In this document: positions 1 to 12,201 of the stretch, piece by piece
Numbering within the stretch: the first letter of the stretch is position 1
How the letters are laid out: each line of letters begins with the position of its first letter
Notes under the pieces: model-generated
The model's input: the letters and a program-made list of their open reading frames with translations, nothing else
Database searches by the model: none
What the model was told of the DNA's origin: nothing
Origin: Echinococcus granulosus
Taxonomy: Eukaryota; Platyhelminthes; Cestoda; Cyclophyllidea; Taeniidae
Reading direction: 5' to 3'
Length of the DNA: 64,000 nt
Assembly: GCF_000524195.1 (NCBI RefSeq)
Contig: NW_020170391.1
Span: 1,362,938 to 1,426,937, forward strand
Position numbers and translations under genes: made by a program

Positions 1-333
1 ATTGACCTTGCTTTAGTATTTTCTCAATTACACATTTAAACGTGATTTATTCACATTCGTATAAAATAAATGCATTTATTTTTTAAAACTTATATGATTC
101 ACTCTCGGAAGTTTTTGGACGAAAAATTCGCCCTTGGTAAATCAATGTATCACCCCAAGTATCCCACGTTTGTCGTAATATGCCTAAATATTATGGCAGA
201 ACATGTATTACTGGCGCATAGAAGAGGTGAAAGCTATTAGCGCAACCTATAGGCCTTGCCACAGGGTGAAGGTGCAAATCGTGGAGGCTAGAGTGTTCTA
301 GTAGATAGGTGAAGGCAAAAAGTCTATAAGACA
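1..333. other. Non-coding start of window
   Basis: AT-rich DNA with no supportable exon. Its last four bases (330-333, GACA) are the left target-site duplication of the LTR-like element that follows. Confidence 0.5.
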
Positions 334-531
334 TGTAATACGATAGTGGTTTATCCCTCGGCATTGGTGAGGCGCCACTTTTGTACTTTGAATTAGCGCC
401 CTTGTACCTCGCTGGGTGGGCTGGCCTTTTGGGCCATGCCAGTAGCCCAGACACCTTCTCCGTGCCGAATATGTATATTCAGCCCAAGTATTGTGTCTTC
501 TTTCGTCTTCAGGGAGTCTCGAGACGCTACA
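334..531 (-). mobile_element. Solo LTR-like element, copy 1
   Basis: This is a 198-bp unit on the minus strand that begins TGTAGCG (at 531) and ends TATTACA (at 334). It is flanked by GACA at 330-333 and 532-535, a perfect 4-bp target-site duplication. The same unit recurs at 31282, 45708 and 49342. Inside are an ATATATTC motif and a short hairpin-like GGCC-CAAAA-GGCC. TG...CA ends plus a short target duplication indicate insertion by a retrotransposon-type integrase, and no internal coding region is attached, so a solo LTR or a miniature terminal-repeat element fits best. Small open frames across it are not genes. Confidence 0.85.
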
Positions 532-536
532 GACAA

Positions 537-1290
537 CTACATAGCCCCTCTTCTCCTAATCGCCGTCCCATCGCCTCCTTTTTCAACCTCCTACGCTAGC
601 TATTACAATGCAGTCGGCACTTTAAAAACCACCAACCAAACATCAACGACAGTCATTTAATTTTCTAGCATGCGAGATGGCATTTGGCCCCAACATCACT
701 GGTCCACTATGGCAATTTCCTTGCATCTAGAGTTTGGGACTATTTGCGAGCTGTATTGAGGCAAGGGAAATGCACCGACTTCATGCTGCTTAAGACTGGA
801 CAATGATCCTTACAATACTTGTAAGGAAATTGCCAAAAAATTCAGGCCTATTTTATAAAAGGGAAGATGTAGAAAGGGTTGCGCGAAGGTAGTTCTTCGC
901 ATTTATTCCGCCTTGCCACTTTGTTAGTGTTTCAATGCCTCCCAGTCACTTACCTTTTTGGGTTCCACTCAAGTAGTAGAGGCATGGAGAAAGTACGTCT
1001 TGTTACCTCAACTAACAACTTCATGTAAGTACAGTAGGCGTCTAAATAATGGATTTCAAATTGTTTTAAGCCAGATACTGCTTCAGTTTTCGAAATCATT
1101 CTTACAAACCACAGGATAGGGATCAACGTCTCAGTTAGACGTTATTTTTAGCCATTCCTCAAGGAGACCTAACCAGCTCATCATCCGTGGCATATGTCAT
1201 TCTTATGTCATGTTAAGGTTTGGCATTCAGTTAGAGAAAGTAGGATAGCCGCAATTTTGGCTCGAATTCGTTGCCGCTGCCACAAATGTT
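537..1290. repeat. Old dispersed repeat, copy A
   Basis: This stretch can be aligned by eye, colinearly and on the same strand, with 46326-46915. Shared landmarks with matching spacing include TCAACCTCC then ATTACAA then TCGG (585-620 here), CTTGCCAC-n-TTGTT (about 913-925), GGGTTC (about 960), GCTTCAGTT (about 1080-1089), and AGACG followed by AGCC-n-TTCC (about 1137-1160). The copies are heavily diverged and open frames are not conserved, so this is an old repeat or a pair of decayed gene copies. Boundaries are approximate. Confidence 0.5.
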
Positions 1291-3885
1291 GCATTTCGAG
1301 TCTTTCTTAAAGTAGTACCAAATCAAGATTGCATGCTAAAATTCATTACACACGTTCTGAATAAATGGAGAACTATTAGTATGGCCTGATGGTCATGGCT
1401 CAGAGCGAAAGCACAATCCGCGCGGACTGAAATGCTCACCAATTTCAATACACAGTTAAGCAAAGTATAATATTACAACATTGGCCGTTGATCCATATAT
1501 CCTCATGGTGTTTTGTAAAAAAAATGCTAAAAGAACCAGAATATAACCTGTGTTTTGCTCTCATTTCTAAAAAGGCTTAGCCGCTTGATTTAACCTTTAG
1601 ATTCTTAATTTTAGAAAGGACTTGGGTACTAAGCTGTTTGTTTGCCTGCGTGCCGACTTTCCATCAAATCGCTTAAAAGTTTATGTGCTGTGTCTCGTTT
1701 TATTGTTCTCTATCCCGGAAGAGGCGGTGCAGTGAAAAAGCTTAAAGCTTTTAGTGCTAATCAGTGAGGATTTTCATCCGCTCATCATTCAAACTCAACC
1801 TGCATTGACTTATAAGATGAAGTTTGCCACAACGCTTTCTAACAATTCACTTCAATCGCTACCATGCGCTCCTGTCAATGGTTCTGAATGTTTTGGTAAA
1901 GTTTAGTGTTCCACTGAGCCACTGCAGATTCGAGAGGCCAACAGCTGGTACGGAGAGTCAATTCAATGCCTACCACTTTGTAAATGTTGTGATAGTAACT
2001 CATATTCCGTCACACCATCACCATAACATTCTTAAGCAAATACTTTGGGGCTAAGGGCGGTTTGGTACATATTCAGTGGGACATTAAATGCTAAAGTAAG
2101 TTGATAAAAAGTTAGAAAAAAGAGCATTTGACAGAACTTAGGGATAGTGAAGCAACTCCTCAGCATACTACTGAACGTTAGTTCTGATATGCACTTTAAG
2201 CGCTTTTCCAGGCTCCAAGAAAGCTGAATTTCTGATCCCAATAGTGGATCCTGACATCATGGTGGGTATAGGTGAATGCAATGTACAAAAAATGCAATAA
2301 TGTATTCTGGTGTACACTTTGCGAGTACACATGAGTTTGAGCGAGAAACTTGCAAGCTAAGTTCACTATTTGTGCAAAACAGGCATCGCATCATGCACAT
2401 TGTAGTTCTAAGAATCTTCTCAGCCTCCCACTAGTCAAGGTGTGGTGTGCGGGCTATGCCTTTCTAACGACTCATTAATGAACACTAGCGAAGATGCTCA
2501 TCTCTGCATGTGAAAATGCTTTTGTACTTAGAAAGGTGACGAGAATTTTCTCCCACTATAAAAATCACTTCAAGACTGTTCAAATTTCTCTCTTTGCATT
2601 AACAAATAATGCTCTGAGCTGTACCGTCGGCAACCGTTTAAACTCGGTTCCTCCTTTACAAACTCGCAGGTTTTTAAATCGCCTTTTTATTCTAGTGGAG
2701 ATTTCGGTGTCAAAACAATTTTCACTTAAAATGCATGCGCTCTTTACTCGGCGCAGATTGAAGACTTGCAAACATTCATCGTTTTGTAAAAAAAGTCTAG
2801 ATATAAGGCAAAAATAGCTCCCAAAATGTCATTGCTTCACATTAGTGAAGATCGCAAGACAAAAAATTCTTTTCTTGGAAATATTCTAAATATTATACTT
2901 GCTAATTTTCAAGTCAAACAGAGGCTTTCGAGTTTAGCTGGGTTTCGTTATGTAATCCTGTGCCTCAGGAAATTCCGGTATTCTTTGTCAGTACGCTCTG
3001 TAAGCTTAACGAAGCATTCACGTTCTCCATGCTACACAATAACAGAAAGCCGCCTTACAGCCTAGTACTAACCATTTTTTTTAAATTATGGCTGAATGTG
3101 CGTGATTCCATTCATCGCTTCTCTACACAATTTGACACTTTCAACGGTACTCACATTGACAGCCTACAGAATGGCTGCTGTAGGCTTGGAACCACCGGGA
3201 CCAGGCCTGTAAATGACGGGAGTCGATATTCGGAACGGTTACACCGCTTGCATCGATTTTTTCAGTTGAGCTAGCCATCAACGTAGGAAGTGTTTGAAGT
3301 ATACCATTAACACCCGAGGGTTCAGATTTCACCCTCTCCTTAACAGCATCGCCCCCTCCGGTCGGCCTCAACAGGCGCAGGTAACACCCGCTTGCTTTAA
3401 ATTTCACCGCCACCGAAACCTGGTCTTATCACTAATCAACACCTCGCAGTAGGCCCCCTACTGCCTTCCAAATTGTTACACTAGTACCGTAAACCAACTT
3501 GCTCAAACGAATGGAGACAGATTCCACACGGGATTTCCCACAGAGATTCGTACTCAAGCTAGGATTCACTAGCAACAAGCCCATTCGGCAAATGTTCCAT
3601 GGAACGGTACCAAGGTGGACAAAACCCCTTTGTAAGACGTATACTTCTCCCTCCTTGTAACTGAATAGTTACCTATCCACTCATCATGAGATGAAACAAT
3701 AGCGAGAAATTTTGGAAATGGGATATTTCTTCATGTGAAAATGCCACCCTCAGAACAAGTATATGGAGTAAATAGAAGAAAATAAACGACACTAAACAAT
3801 ATTAAAAATGACTTTTTTCTTTTAGAGGCGATTACACAAATCGACTTAGTGCTGTTATTTACAGTCATTCAGAGTAGCAAGTTAC
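1291..3885. other. Intergenic region upstream of UBC9 3' end
   Basis: No gene could be supported. One open stretch on the minus strand (3141-3413) has protein-like composition and ends near a GTGAGT, but no partner exon or family was recognised. UBC9's 3' UTR is expected in the last few hundred bases. Confidence 0.4.
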
Positions 3886-4488
3886 TTAAGAGAGATTTGG
3901 GTTACGAAAGAGTTCAGCTTGCTTCTTTATTCTGTAGTCATAATCCTTCCGGTTCTGGATAAACAACGTGTATGCGTCCGCCTGTGCAGGATCCTTGGGA
4001 TTAGGGTGGTCTAATAGATCTTGAATTCCTAAAAGGATCTGGAACCTATTAAAAAAGTATATAAGCTTACCTGCTTGATGGTAACCGCAGGACGCCAGTG
4101 CTTTTCCTCATCCAGAAGCGAAAGACAAACAGTCCCCGAAGGAAAAATATTAGGATGGAACAGAGGCGGTTCGAATTTGCATTTTGGTGGAGTCGTAGGA
4201 TATTCAGGTTTGAAGTACATGCGGAGGTGAAAAAGCCCACCTTCCCACAAAGTCTGGAAAGTTGCCAGGATAAGTGACCACCACTTACCCCTTTTTTGCC
4301 AGGAATGCTACAATCCCAAGTCATGAGGTCAAGAGTGCCATCAGCGTTTTTAGTGGGCTTAGCAACAAATCCCTATGACGTGAGAAGTTGAGAAAAACCC
4401 TTACAAATGGGTGGTCTCTGCGCCACGCTTTCCTTTCCTCAGCCAACCTTTTCAAAGCAATACCATCGGCCTCACTGTAATCACCCAT
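3886..4488 (-). CDS. UBE2I: SUMO-conjugating enzyme E2 UBC9
   Basis: The enzyme carries SUMO as a thioester from the SAE1/SAE2 E1 to target lysines, mainly in the nucleus. Four exons join in phase 0: 4405-4488, 4289-4372, 4071-4253 and 3886-4038, giving 167 aa against 158 in human. Diagnostic UBC9 blocks are [15 protein letters not shown], the [14 protein letters not shown] segment, [14 protein letters not shown] and [17 protein letters not shown]. The catalytic Cys is residue 99, which equals human Cys93 after a six-residue N-terminal extension (MGDYSEADG before IAL). All three introns are tiny: 32, 35 and 32 nt. An AG sits only two bases before the ATG (4491-4492) after a T-rich run, as for a trans-splice acceptor. 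It is head-to-head with ACBD3. Identity is secure; the exact start is slightly less so. Confidence 0.96.
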
Positions 4489-5711
4489 CACTGTAAAAAC
4501 CAAAAAACAACTATGGCGGCTTCCCCTCTGATTACTTATAAGTTGCAATTGAGGTACTGGATTACAGTTATGTGCATGAAATACCTTTGTATATAATTAA
4601 ATCAACCTGTTTCTCAAAAAAGAAAAACCAATGGCAAACAATTTTAAAGGTTTTATCAGTCTAACTAGAGACTTTATGATATAAAAATTGGGACATTAAA
4701 AAGCTTAAAAAGCAACAAAAATCAAACGGAAGACATTTTTTTTAAAAAAACAGGTAATATGCTTGTCTGATGACAGCAACATGAAATTAATTTACGTAAA
4801 ACAAATCGGTCTAAAAGCATTTATCTGAGAGGTTGAAAAGCTTTTGCAATAGACAAGAGCAAGGTTAAGTGGGGGGGGGGGGGGAAGATGCATTTCGAGA
4901 TTCTTAATTAAGTGATAACTATTAAAAATAATCACTTGTAAAATGGCTGCCTGCTAGCCAATTTAAATGCTTGTTTACACTTAATTTTCCATCATTTTAT
5001 TTTTTTTAACGTCCAACCATTCGCAAATGTGTTGCACGTCTTTTGGCATACTTCTAGTGTGCTAAGGCTTTTTCTAATTATTTGTTGTATGTCTGTTTCA
5101 GTCTTAGGTTTTTGTTGTAAAGGTGTCATTTTACCCAAATATTCTACGTTAGCGTTTAAATCCATCGAATATGTATCGCGTCTTTTGCCTGGCTAATTCT
5201 GGTGCATTGTCGATTTGGCGGTGCGAGTCTGATCCGGTTGCTTGTTGTGGTCCATATTTCCATTTTCACGCTATCAATGCCGTTTTTAGTCCTTTTGCGC
5301 CTTGATTATGCAGACTTTTTAGGTGGACTTTTCATGATGTGGTTTATTAATGAAGTGAGAACTCTTGCTCCATTTTTTATTCGAGAATCATACACCCTTT
5401 TTGTTCCTTGACCTTAACTTGTTTTCTAGGTTGCCAATCTTTTTCTTTCATTACAGTTCGAACTCAGCTAATAGAATGATGAGCTCACTTCGATGCAATA
5501 CCTTTTAAGTCGTTTTAAAGTAGCCGTCTACATTCAGTGTGGTTTTGAGGCACATTTCAGCGCCATTTACTATTAGGATTTACACTGACAGCTTCATAAT
5601 TAGTGATCGAATGTTTCGTACTTGCTCTTGTTTTTGGCTTTATTGTAATGCATAAACATTTAATTTCAAGTGTGAATAAAAGTTTCTCTTTTAGGAGAAG
5701 GAGGTTGCTAA
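4489..5711. other. Shared upstream region, UBC9 / ACBD3
   Basis: A 1.2-kb spacer lies between two divergent start codons. It is AT-rich with no supported exon. It contains a 14-base G run (4871-4884) and, near its right end, the acceptor-like TTTTAG (5689-5694) 17 bases before the ACBD3 ATG. No core promoter motif could be assigned with confidence. Confidence 0.5.
4871..4884 (+). repeat. Poly-G tract (G14)
   Basis: An uninterrupted run of 14 G lies in an AT-rich spacer between the divergent UBC9 and ACBD3 genes. It is a simple-sequence tract and may also vary in length through assembly or sequencing error. Confidence 0.9.
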
Positions 5712-8700
5712 ATGGTGCTTGAAATGAAAGCCAATGATTTTGATATCGCCTGTACTTTTTTCAAAAGTAATACCTAGTCTCACCAGCATTTGTGTAGCTC
5801 ATGTTAACAAGGCTTTTACGTTGACCTATGACCAAAATTTGACATTTTCGGCCCTTTTCAATCAGGCAAAGCATGGTCCCTTTTCTCCTGAAAAAGCACC
5901 TGATGTGGGTATTTTCGATTTTATTGGGAAGGAGCGTCGGTAAATGCTTCTTTACTGAAGTTCCTCATTATTAATTGCCATTTGTCTATACTTCAAAGAT
6001 CTACATATTTAATTCCCTATCGTAAAGCTTTTGTCACTTGCGTAGACGGTAGTCTGCCTATGAATATACCATAGTAATTCCATTATCATTGACTGTCTGG
6101 GCAATATTTTAGAGCGAAATGGCAATCGTTGGGCACTATGTCTAAAGCAGAAGCCCAGGACACATTTGTTCAGTCACTCCTTCAAATTTGTCCTCAATTC
6201 ACCGCTCATCTTGAGGCGAATGATGTAATATCATATCAGGATGACGCTGATGTGTAAGTGTATATTAATAACTTCTCTGGCAGTCATTGTGTTACTTCCG
6301 GGTCTCATCCCCGCATGATTCGATCCTAGGACATTTAGTTCCGTTACTTTCTTTAAGCACACTAAAAGTAGACTAGTGTAATCATTGCATTGAATACACT
6401 GTTGCTCCGCATTCTACGCATCTACTTGAAGATTTTACGCCTTTGCAATGCAGCACCTTTCAGTTCCAAAGTTCACATCATACCTGGTGTGGCTTGAACT
6501 GTTTTATTTCGCTAAAAGGTGGCGCTTTTATGTAAGCCTGGCCTTGTTCATAATCGTCTTATTTAACTGCGTTTTCAAGAAAAATTATTAAAACCTTTTG
6601 TATCAGGAGTGCTGTATATCCGATATTAGAATTGCACTATCTTGTTCCTCCGTGCTAATTTCAGTCGCCGGCCACATTAGAAATATTCTACGACTTTACA
6701 TTCGTTTTACCATTACTAACACACAGTGGTTATGTTGACCTGAACCCTCACAAATAAATCTGGTGCTGACGTTTCTCTTTCAAGTAATACCAACTCTGCG
6801 TTTGATTTATGCGCGCTTATTTCCAATATTTTAGATTTTTGCTGGCGGGAATCTTGTGCTTGAATTGGTTTCATAAATGTCGTCACGCTATTAATAAGTC
6901 TATTTAAATTCTTTTTACACTTTATTATTCATCAAAAGGGAAATAGTGAATGACCTTTCAACAGTTTCTTGCCTTTGTTGTCTGAACAAACGGGTGACTT
7001 TCCTTTGATGCAAAAAATCAGCAAATTTATTCAACCGGTACGCGCTTTTTTTGAATTGCTCAGTTTTTGACGTGGGCGTGCTTTCCTTGGGTTGGGTATG
7101 CCTTAGCTTGCACTATGCGACGTAGAGGTAGGTCAAGTCTTTCCAGGTATGGAAACTGCGACGCGCATGTTATTCGTTATGTTTTCTCAACGAAAATATA
7201 AGGTGTAAATGACTTGTGTAATACATCGATTAATCACCATTTGCAAGTGTTCCAAAAACACCATTTAAGGAGTTGTTTGTGCCATTTTTTAATCGGACTT
7301 TGCGACACACTACTAATGTTTCATTACGTTCTTATCACTTGGCATTGGATTTTTGTGGTCTCCCAAATAACTAACGCTCGGGTTTTATACTTTATTTGTT
7401 ACACCTCAGTTGTTATAGGGCAAGCGAACTGTTCGACGTTTCTGTTTTGAATTGCAATTCCTGTTTCTGTAGAGAACCTCAGGAGTGTAATGACCTCCCA
7501 CCTACTGCTGTCCACGGCATAAATAGGTAACTGTTTCATTCTGTTTAACGTGCTATAATATTAAAGGAAGCTTTTATTCCATATCTAACTGAGGCGCACT
7601 GTTGTAAAATTTACCGCATTGTATCGGATACCGCGTGACTGCCATTTCGGCGCTTAATGCTTTCCACCGCCTACACATCAAGTGCTAGACATGTGAAGGT
7701 CTGCAGGTGCCATTATTAATGACTTCTAACGCTTTAATCCATCAATGGCTAACCTGTACATGAATCACCTGTCCCTACCGTTTAGTCTTGTGCGAATAAC
7801 TTTTAATGATTCATTTCAGTCCTTGCTACATTCTGTTTCTAAATTTATTGACAAAGGCCTGACAATCCTTTACTTGTAAAGTATAGCATTTGTTTCACCC
7901 TAATTTTCGATTATGCTTCATGGTGTCGATTTCGCTGGCACACAACCTCGGAATTCTGGGTTTTGGGAACACTTGCATGTGCCGATGCTTTAGCAGTTTG
8001 TTATGTCAGGTCCAGTGAAATCCACTACATCTTTTTGTGCGCTTGCCTGAAATCAGTGTCGATTTTGAGCAATTTTTAAAAGGAGGCATTTATTGTCTTA
8101 CTGGGGAGTGTAGACACAACTGAATGTTGGTGGACCGTGACAATGCTATGTGACTTAGTTTGGCTTGTTAGTGCTATTTGATTTCAACACCGAATCGTAT
8201 GGCTGGGGTAATTCGATGAGGTAATATCTTTTGGGTCAAGTGTATAAGAGCAAGACTATGAGCAGAACAACATTCTGGGAATGGACTTTTCGTTTTGATT
8301 TGTGGTACTTGAGGGTCTTATTTGATGCGTTATTTATTGCTCAATTGACTATTTGAACATCGCTTCTGCTATATTATACATAGTCTTCACACATTCACTT
8401 GATAGCTTTTGGTCTCCGGGAAGCATTAGGCTTTCTCATTGCAAATTCTTGTCATATTTCTCTTTCTACAGTCACTCGCTCTCCGTCGGTCCTTCCCAAA
8501 AGCTCAATTATCACTTCTCCCCCAGTCAAGAGTAATTTTATGCCTTTCTACATCTTGTACTAATTTCTCTTATATACCTTTGTTGCTCTTTTTGAGCATA
8601 TTTTTTTGTGATTTACCCACAGTATTTAATGTGGGTTATATGATTTGCCTTTGTTACTACCACAGTATGAAATCAAACATGGGGATTGTGGGGTTTGAAG

Positions 8701-10453
8701 TAGTTTTCAACTGGGAAACATTGATGACTTAAAATCAATTCTCACTGTGATGCTCAGCTGTGAATTAAAAGGTGATAATTTGGATTTATTGAAACCATCG
8801 TTTGCCTTAATGTAATTTTATAGATCTCAGATTCGTAACGCACTAAATACTCAAACTTTGGATCAGTTTCGGGCGTACGCCGCTCAGTATTACCCTGACA
8901 ATGAGGCTAAGGTAAGTTCAATGCCCATCAACTCTATTTTGAAATCGTGCCTACACTACCAATATTCACTTTTACCTTGTCTCATAAGGCAATTGGCTCT
9001 TTTATGTTAAATTCAGTATCTGAATTTCAGCAAGCGGAATTGATCACACAACTGCAAGATCGCCACTTCCACCAGTACATGATTTACATATCCGAAAATC
9101 CGTCCGCTCTCCCCGGAGACATTTCCTCGCAGAATTCAGAACTAGCATCGCACGCATCACAGTCTCAGTCGAACGATGAATCTGCCTTGGTATGACCTTA
9201 GCTTTAGTAAGACGGAATAATTACGGAAAAGAAGTTGTGCATCGCTGGCACTCTGCACTTTATAAAAGATAGGAGAAAGACTGTCAGTCTGCTTCGTATT
9301 TACGGATTTTTGCCGATTTGGACCGTTGTATTTACTGCTGAATCTGGTTCCAAAGACTGCCCTCACCAACTTTGTTTCTATTTGTTTTCAGGCCTAATAC
9401 TCCTTTTCTCCTTAGGTAAAAAACCAATCGCACGAAGCCACTGTTTGCAAATCAGCCAAGGACGGGATGGAATCCCGCTGTGGTAAATTTTATATTAACA
9501 CTGTCAAAATGTGCAAAGATTACTTCTTCCCCAAACCACTTCCCGTCTATGCCTCTTAGAGGGTAGCGTCAGTGCCTGAGATGTTACATGTTTCCCACCC
9601 CGATATAATTTGCCCTTATGCAAGTCAGTTCTTTTTGCACTGCTATTATTGATGATCTGAGAGCCAATGACCATTGACCGCCACTTTAGTCAACGAACAG
9701 CAGATGAATGAAGGCGATCTCGTCGCCCACATCCCTGATGGAAGGGACCACCTAGCAGCGCCCCAAATGTGGACGAGAAATGACATCAATGAGTTCAAGG
9801 CCCTTCTCGCCAAAGATCCCGAATCTGTCCTCAACGTAGGGAGCGGGGAACTGGTCACAGTGAGTTCTCACATCTAAACTAGCATCCTAGCGCTAGGTCG
9901 CCTATTGGTACACACTATATCGTCTCGTGACGGTTTTCATCTCTACGCCAGATCCGCGTTTCCGTGATTCCATCTGGCAACTGTCTCGTTTGGGAATTCG
10001 CCACAGACGACTACGATATCGGCTTTGGCCTAAGCTTCGAATGGCCCCCAGAATCTACAGGCGCAAATAACAATTCGAGAGACAACGGTGAGCAAGCGAC
10101 TCCAGATGGGGGATCGCTCAAGGCACCCTGGAACCTCATCCAGGGGTCCTCCCAGCCTCCCCAGAATAGCGAAGGTAAGTCAATGTGACTTTGAGTCAAT
10201 AATGCGATCCTGAAGAACTCTGCATTCAGATGTCAACATCACCTATCCTTTTCTCAATACAGTTACTTCAGGATCTTCAGAGGCTGTCATTGAGGAGTTA
10301 ATTCCAGTTTATAGGAGAACATCTCACACCGAGGTGTACTGTGGTTCTCACAACTATCCTGCCTCCAGTGGAACATACCTTCTCAAATTCGATAACACAT
10401 ACTCCCTTTGGCGAAATAAGATACTCTACTACCGGGTTTACTGCACACAATGA
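5712..10453 (+). CDS. ACBD3: Golgi acyl-CoA-binding protein ACBD3 (GCP60)
   Basis: This is a Golgi peripheral protein; family members bind giantin, PI4KB and acyl-CoA. Nine exons: 5712-5766, 5798-5939, 6113-6253, 8824-8911, 9031-9189, 9416-9482, 9690-9859, 9952-10174 and 10263-10453; phases fit and total 411 aa (human 528). Residues 1-113 form the acyl-CoA-binding domain ([41 protein letters not shown]). The middle has the Q-rich [13 protein letters not shown] and [14 protein letters not shown] segment. The C-terminal GOLD domain (about 260-411) shows [25 protein letters not shown] and [14 protein letters not shown]. The charged Glu/Arg-rich helix of vertebrates is missing. Intron 1 is 31 nt whereas intron 3 is 2.6 kb. 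An AG acceptor lies 17 nt before the ATG. It converges with the NIFK-like gene, 253 bp from stop to stop. Confidence 0.95.
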
Positions 10454-10706
10454 GAATTTTTTGTGACTTTTCCCTTGGAATAATGACTTGGTCTTAGCTG
10501 CGTCCCATTGTCCCATCCCAAGTTTTGTAATTGCCTATCTCCTGCGCACCTATAGATCGTTATCATTTGGTGAATCTACCCAGCTAAAGCTGGCCGTTGA
10601 CCGGTTGAAGTATAGGTGATATCTGAGGGGACCGCATTAATGGGCAAAGTTAAAAGGCATCGTTGACAGAGGAGACACAATTGACGCAAATTGTACAGAA
10701 CGTCAG

Positions 10707-11349
10707 CTAGGATGAAGTCGAAGGAGTGGGCCGGCTGTCACTAGCCATGTTTAACTGAAATCCTGGAGCGAGTTTCTTGAGGGCGGCGACGCGGTTGCGG
10801 AGACTCTTCATTCGTCTCTTGGAGGCATTTTTCGCCGGCTTTACTGCGCTTCTAGCACGGCGGAGTTTCTCCTTGTCGACAGAGGATAACCTTTGCGGAG
10901 TTCTATTAAACCAACTCGGGTAGTAGCTCTCTAGAACAACACCTTAAAAAACCATACATAACCATAGAAGACCGCATAATAGAGGAACAAAACTGCCCCT
11001 AAAGGAGACACTGTTGATTTACATACATTTCATAATCCTGTTGAAGTTGAGGACGTTGTGTACAGTTGAGGCGATTATGGGTGCTATCTCCTTATCCACC
11101 AAGATAAATGCCTTATCTCTTGCATTAAGTGTCTAGAAAGTACTAAGTTGCAGAGAAAAGTACCTTTTTCGATCTGGGCAAATAAATGCCGTAAACAGGA
11201 CCAAATTGCGAGAAATACTTCCGCAACTGCTCTTCTTCAAAATGCTTCGGCAAGTGAGAAATTTTAAGGGCAGAGTATATTTTGCTCTTTCTTAGATTGG
11301 AACCTTGTACTTTTTTTCCAGATGTATGTTTAGAACTCTTCGCATTCAT
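10707..11349 (-). CDS. NIFK: NIFK-like nucleolar RRM protein
   Basis: This is a small RNA-binding protein of the NIFK/Nop15 type, expected in the nucleolus in large-subunit ribosome assembly. Three exons (11164-11349, 11027-11132, 10707-10942) give 175 aa; human NIFK has 293. One RRM covers about residues 27-98: LKISHLPKHFEEEQLRKYFS, then FGPVYGIYLPRSKK, DKAFILVDKE and a helix ending FNRIMKC. This matches NIFK's HLP...YFSQFG...SRSK pattern. The C-terminal half is Lys/Arg-rich (KEKLRRARSAVKPAKNASKR), typical of nucleolar proteins. The vertebrate Ki-67 FHA-binding tail is absent. Intron 1 is 31 nt and intron 2 is 84 nt. TTTTCACAG ends five bases before the ATG, a likely trans-splice site. It could instead be another nucleolar single-RRM protein; the RRM is certain, the orthology likely. 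Confidence 0.85.
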
Positions 11350-12201
11350 TTCAGCTGTGAAAAGAAAATAACGCGTCAGAAAAGTAGACAGGATTGCAAT
11401 ATCAACATATTACACAAATGTGCCGTTGAAGTGAAAAACTCTGAGTGAATAAAGCCTTAGTTGAATTAATGGTAACCTGATCACCACAACTTACACTGAA
11501 AAACGGGTAACCACGCCGATAAAAAGAGACAATTTGAAAGTGCCCTCGCAAAGATTTGCCCGACAAAATAAGAAATATCTGGGTTAAATACCGGAACTGA
11601 AAAAGACAACGTAAGCAAAACTTAATAAAAGATTAAAAACATTAAATAACTTGAAAACGGTAAAAGAATATTTTACAGCGCCGTGTGGCATTTAAACTTG
11701 ACTTTTGTCAGTTCGTTCATGCTGACTCCGTTGGAGCACTTCCCTCCTCAGGCGTGTCTCTGAAGAGTCATATGAGTAAAAAACCATTAAATGACAAAAA
11801 TGTCCTAGTATTTGTCATAAAGATAGTTAGTCGTACCTGCTGTTGCATGCGAATTGAGATTCGTAAGCATTTGTTTTGACGCATTGACTTTCTCCAACAA
11901 GTTCCTAATCACAGCTCATACAGGGTGGTCTGTTAGTTTTTGGGCGCGACTTCTGAGATCCCGTATGTTTGTTGCATTGCAATCACCAAACTTTACTGGG
12001 TTTTGTGTCATTTATTTGCGTGCGCATGTATATTTAGCTATGCGGGGGCGCTAAGTTCGTTTTGTGGCATTTTACAGTAGTCTCAATCGGTTGGTTTTAT
12101 TATGTTTAGAAATCCATTAGCACTATATCTGAATAAGTGTTCCGACACAGAGTTTCCTAATCTTGATTATCAAAGCAGCCACTATTTTAAGCGAGCAGTT
12201 T
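11350..12201. other. Shared upstream region, NIFK-like / NDC1
   Basis: This spacer lies between divergent genes. It has an open frame starting at 12102 (41 codons, then stop) that could be an N-terminal NDC1 exon but cannot be joined cleanly. An AG at 12197-12198 lies three bases before the chosen NDC1 ATG. Nothing else was recognised. Confidence 0.4.

Noticed and set aside
191..660. Overlapping open frames on both strands at the left end
   Set aside because: They lie across LTR-like copy 1 and its flank, and the same translated pieces recur at 31247-31441 and 49161-49587. They come from the repeat, not a gene.
3141..3413. Minus-strand 90-codon open frame with protein-like composition
   Set aside because: It has a GTGAGT near its end but no acceptor, partner exon or recognised family, so it was not called as an exon.
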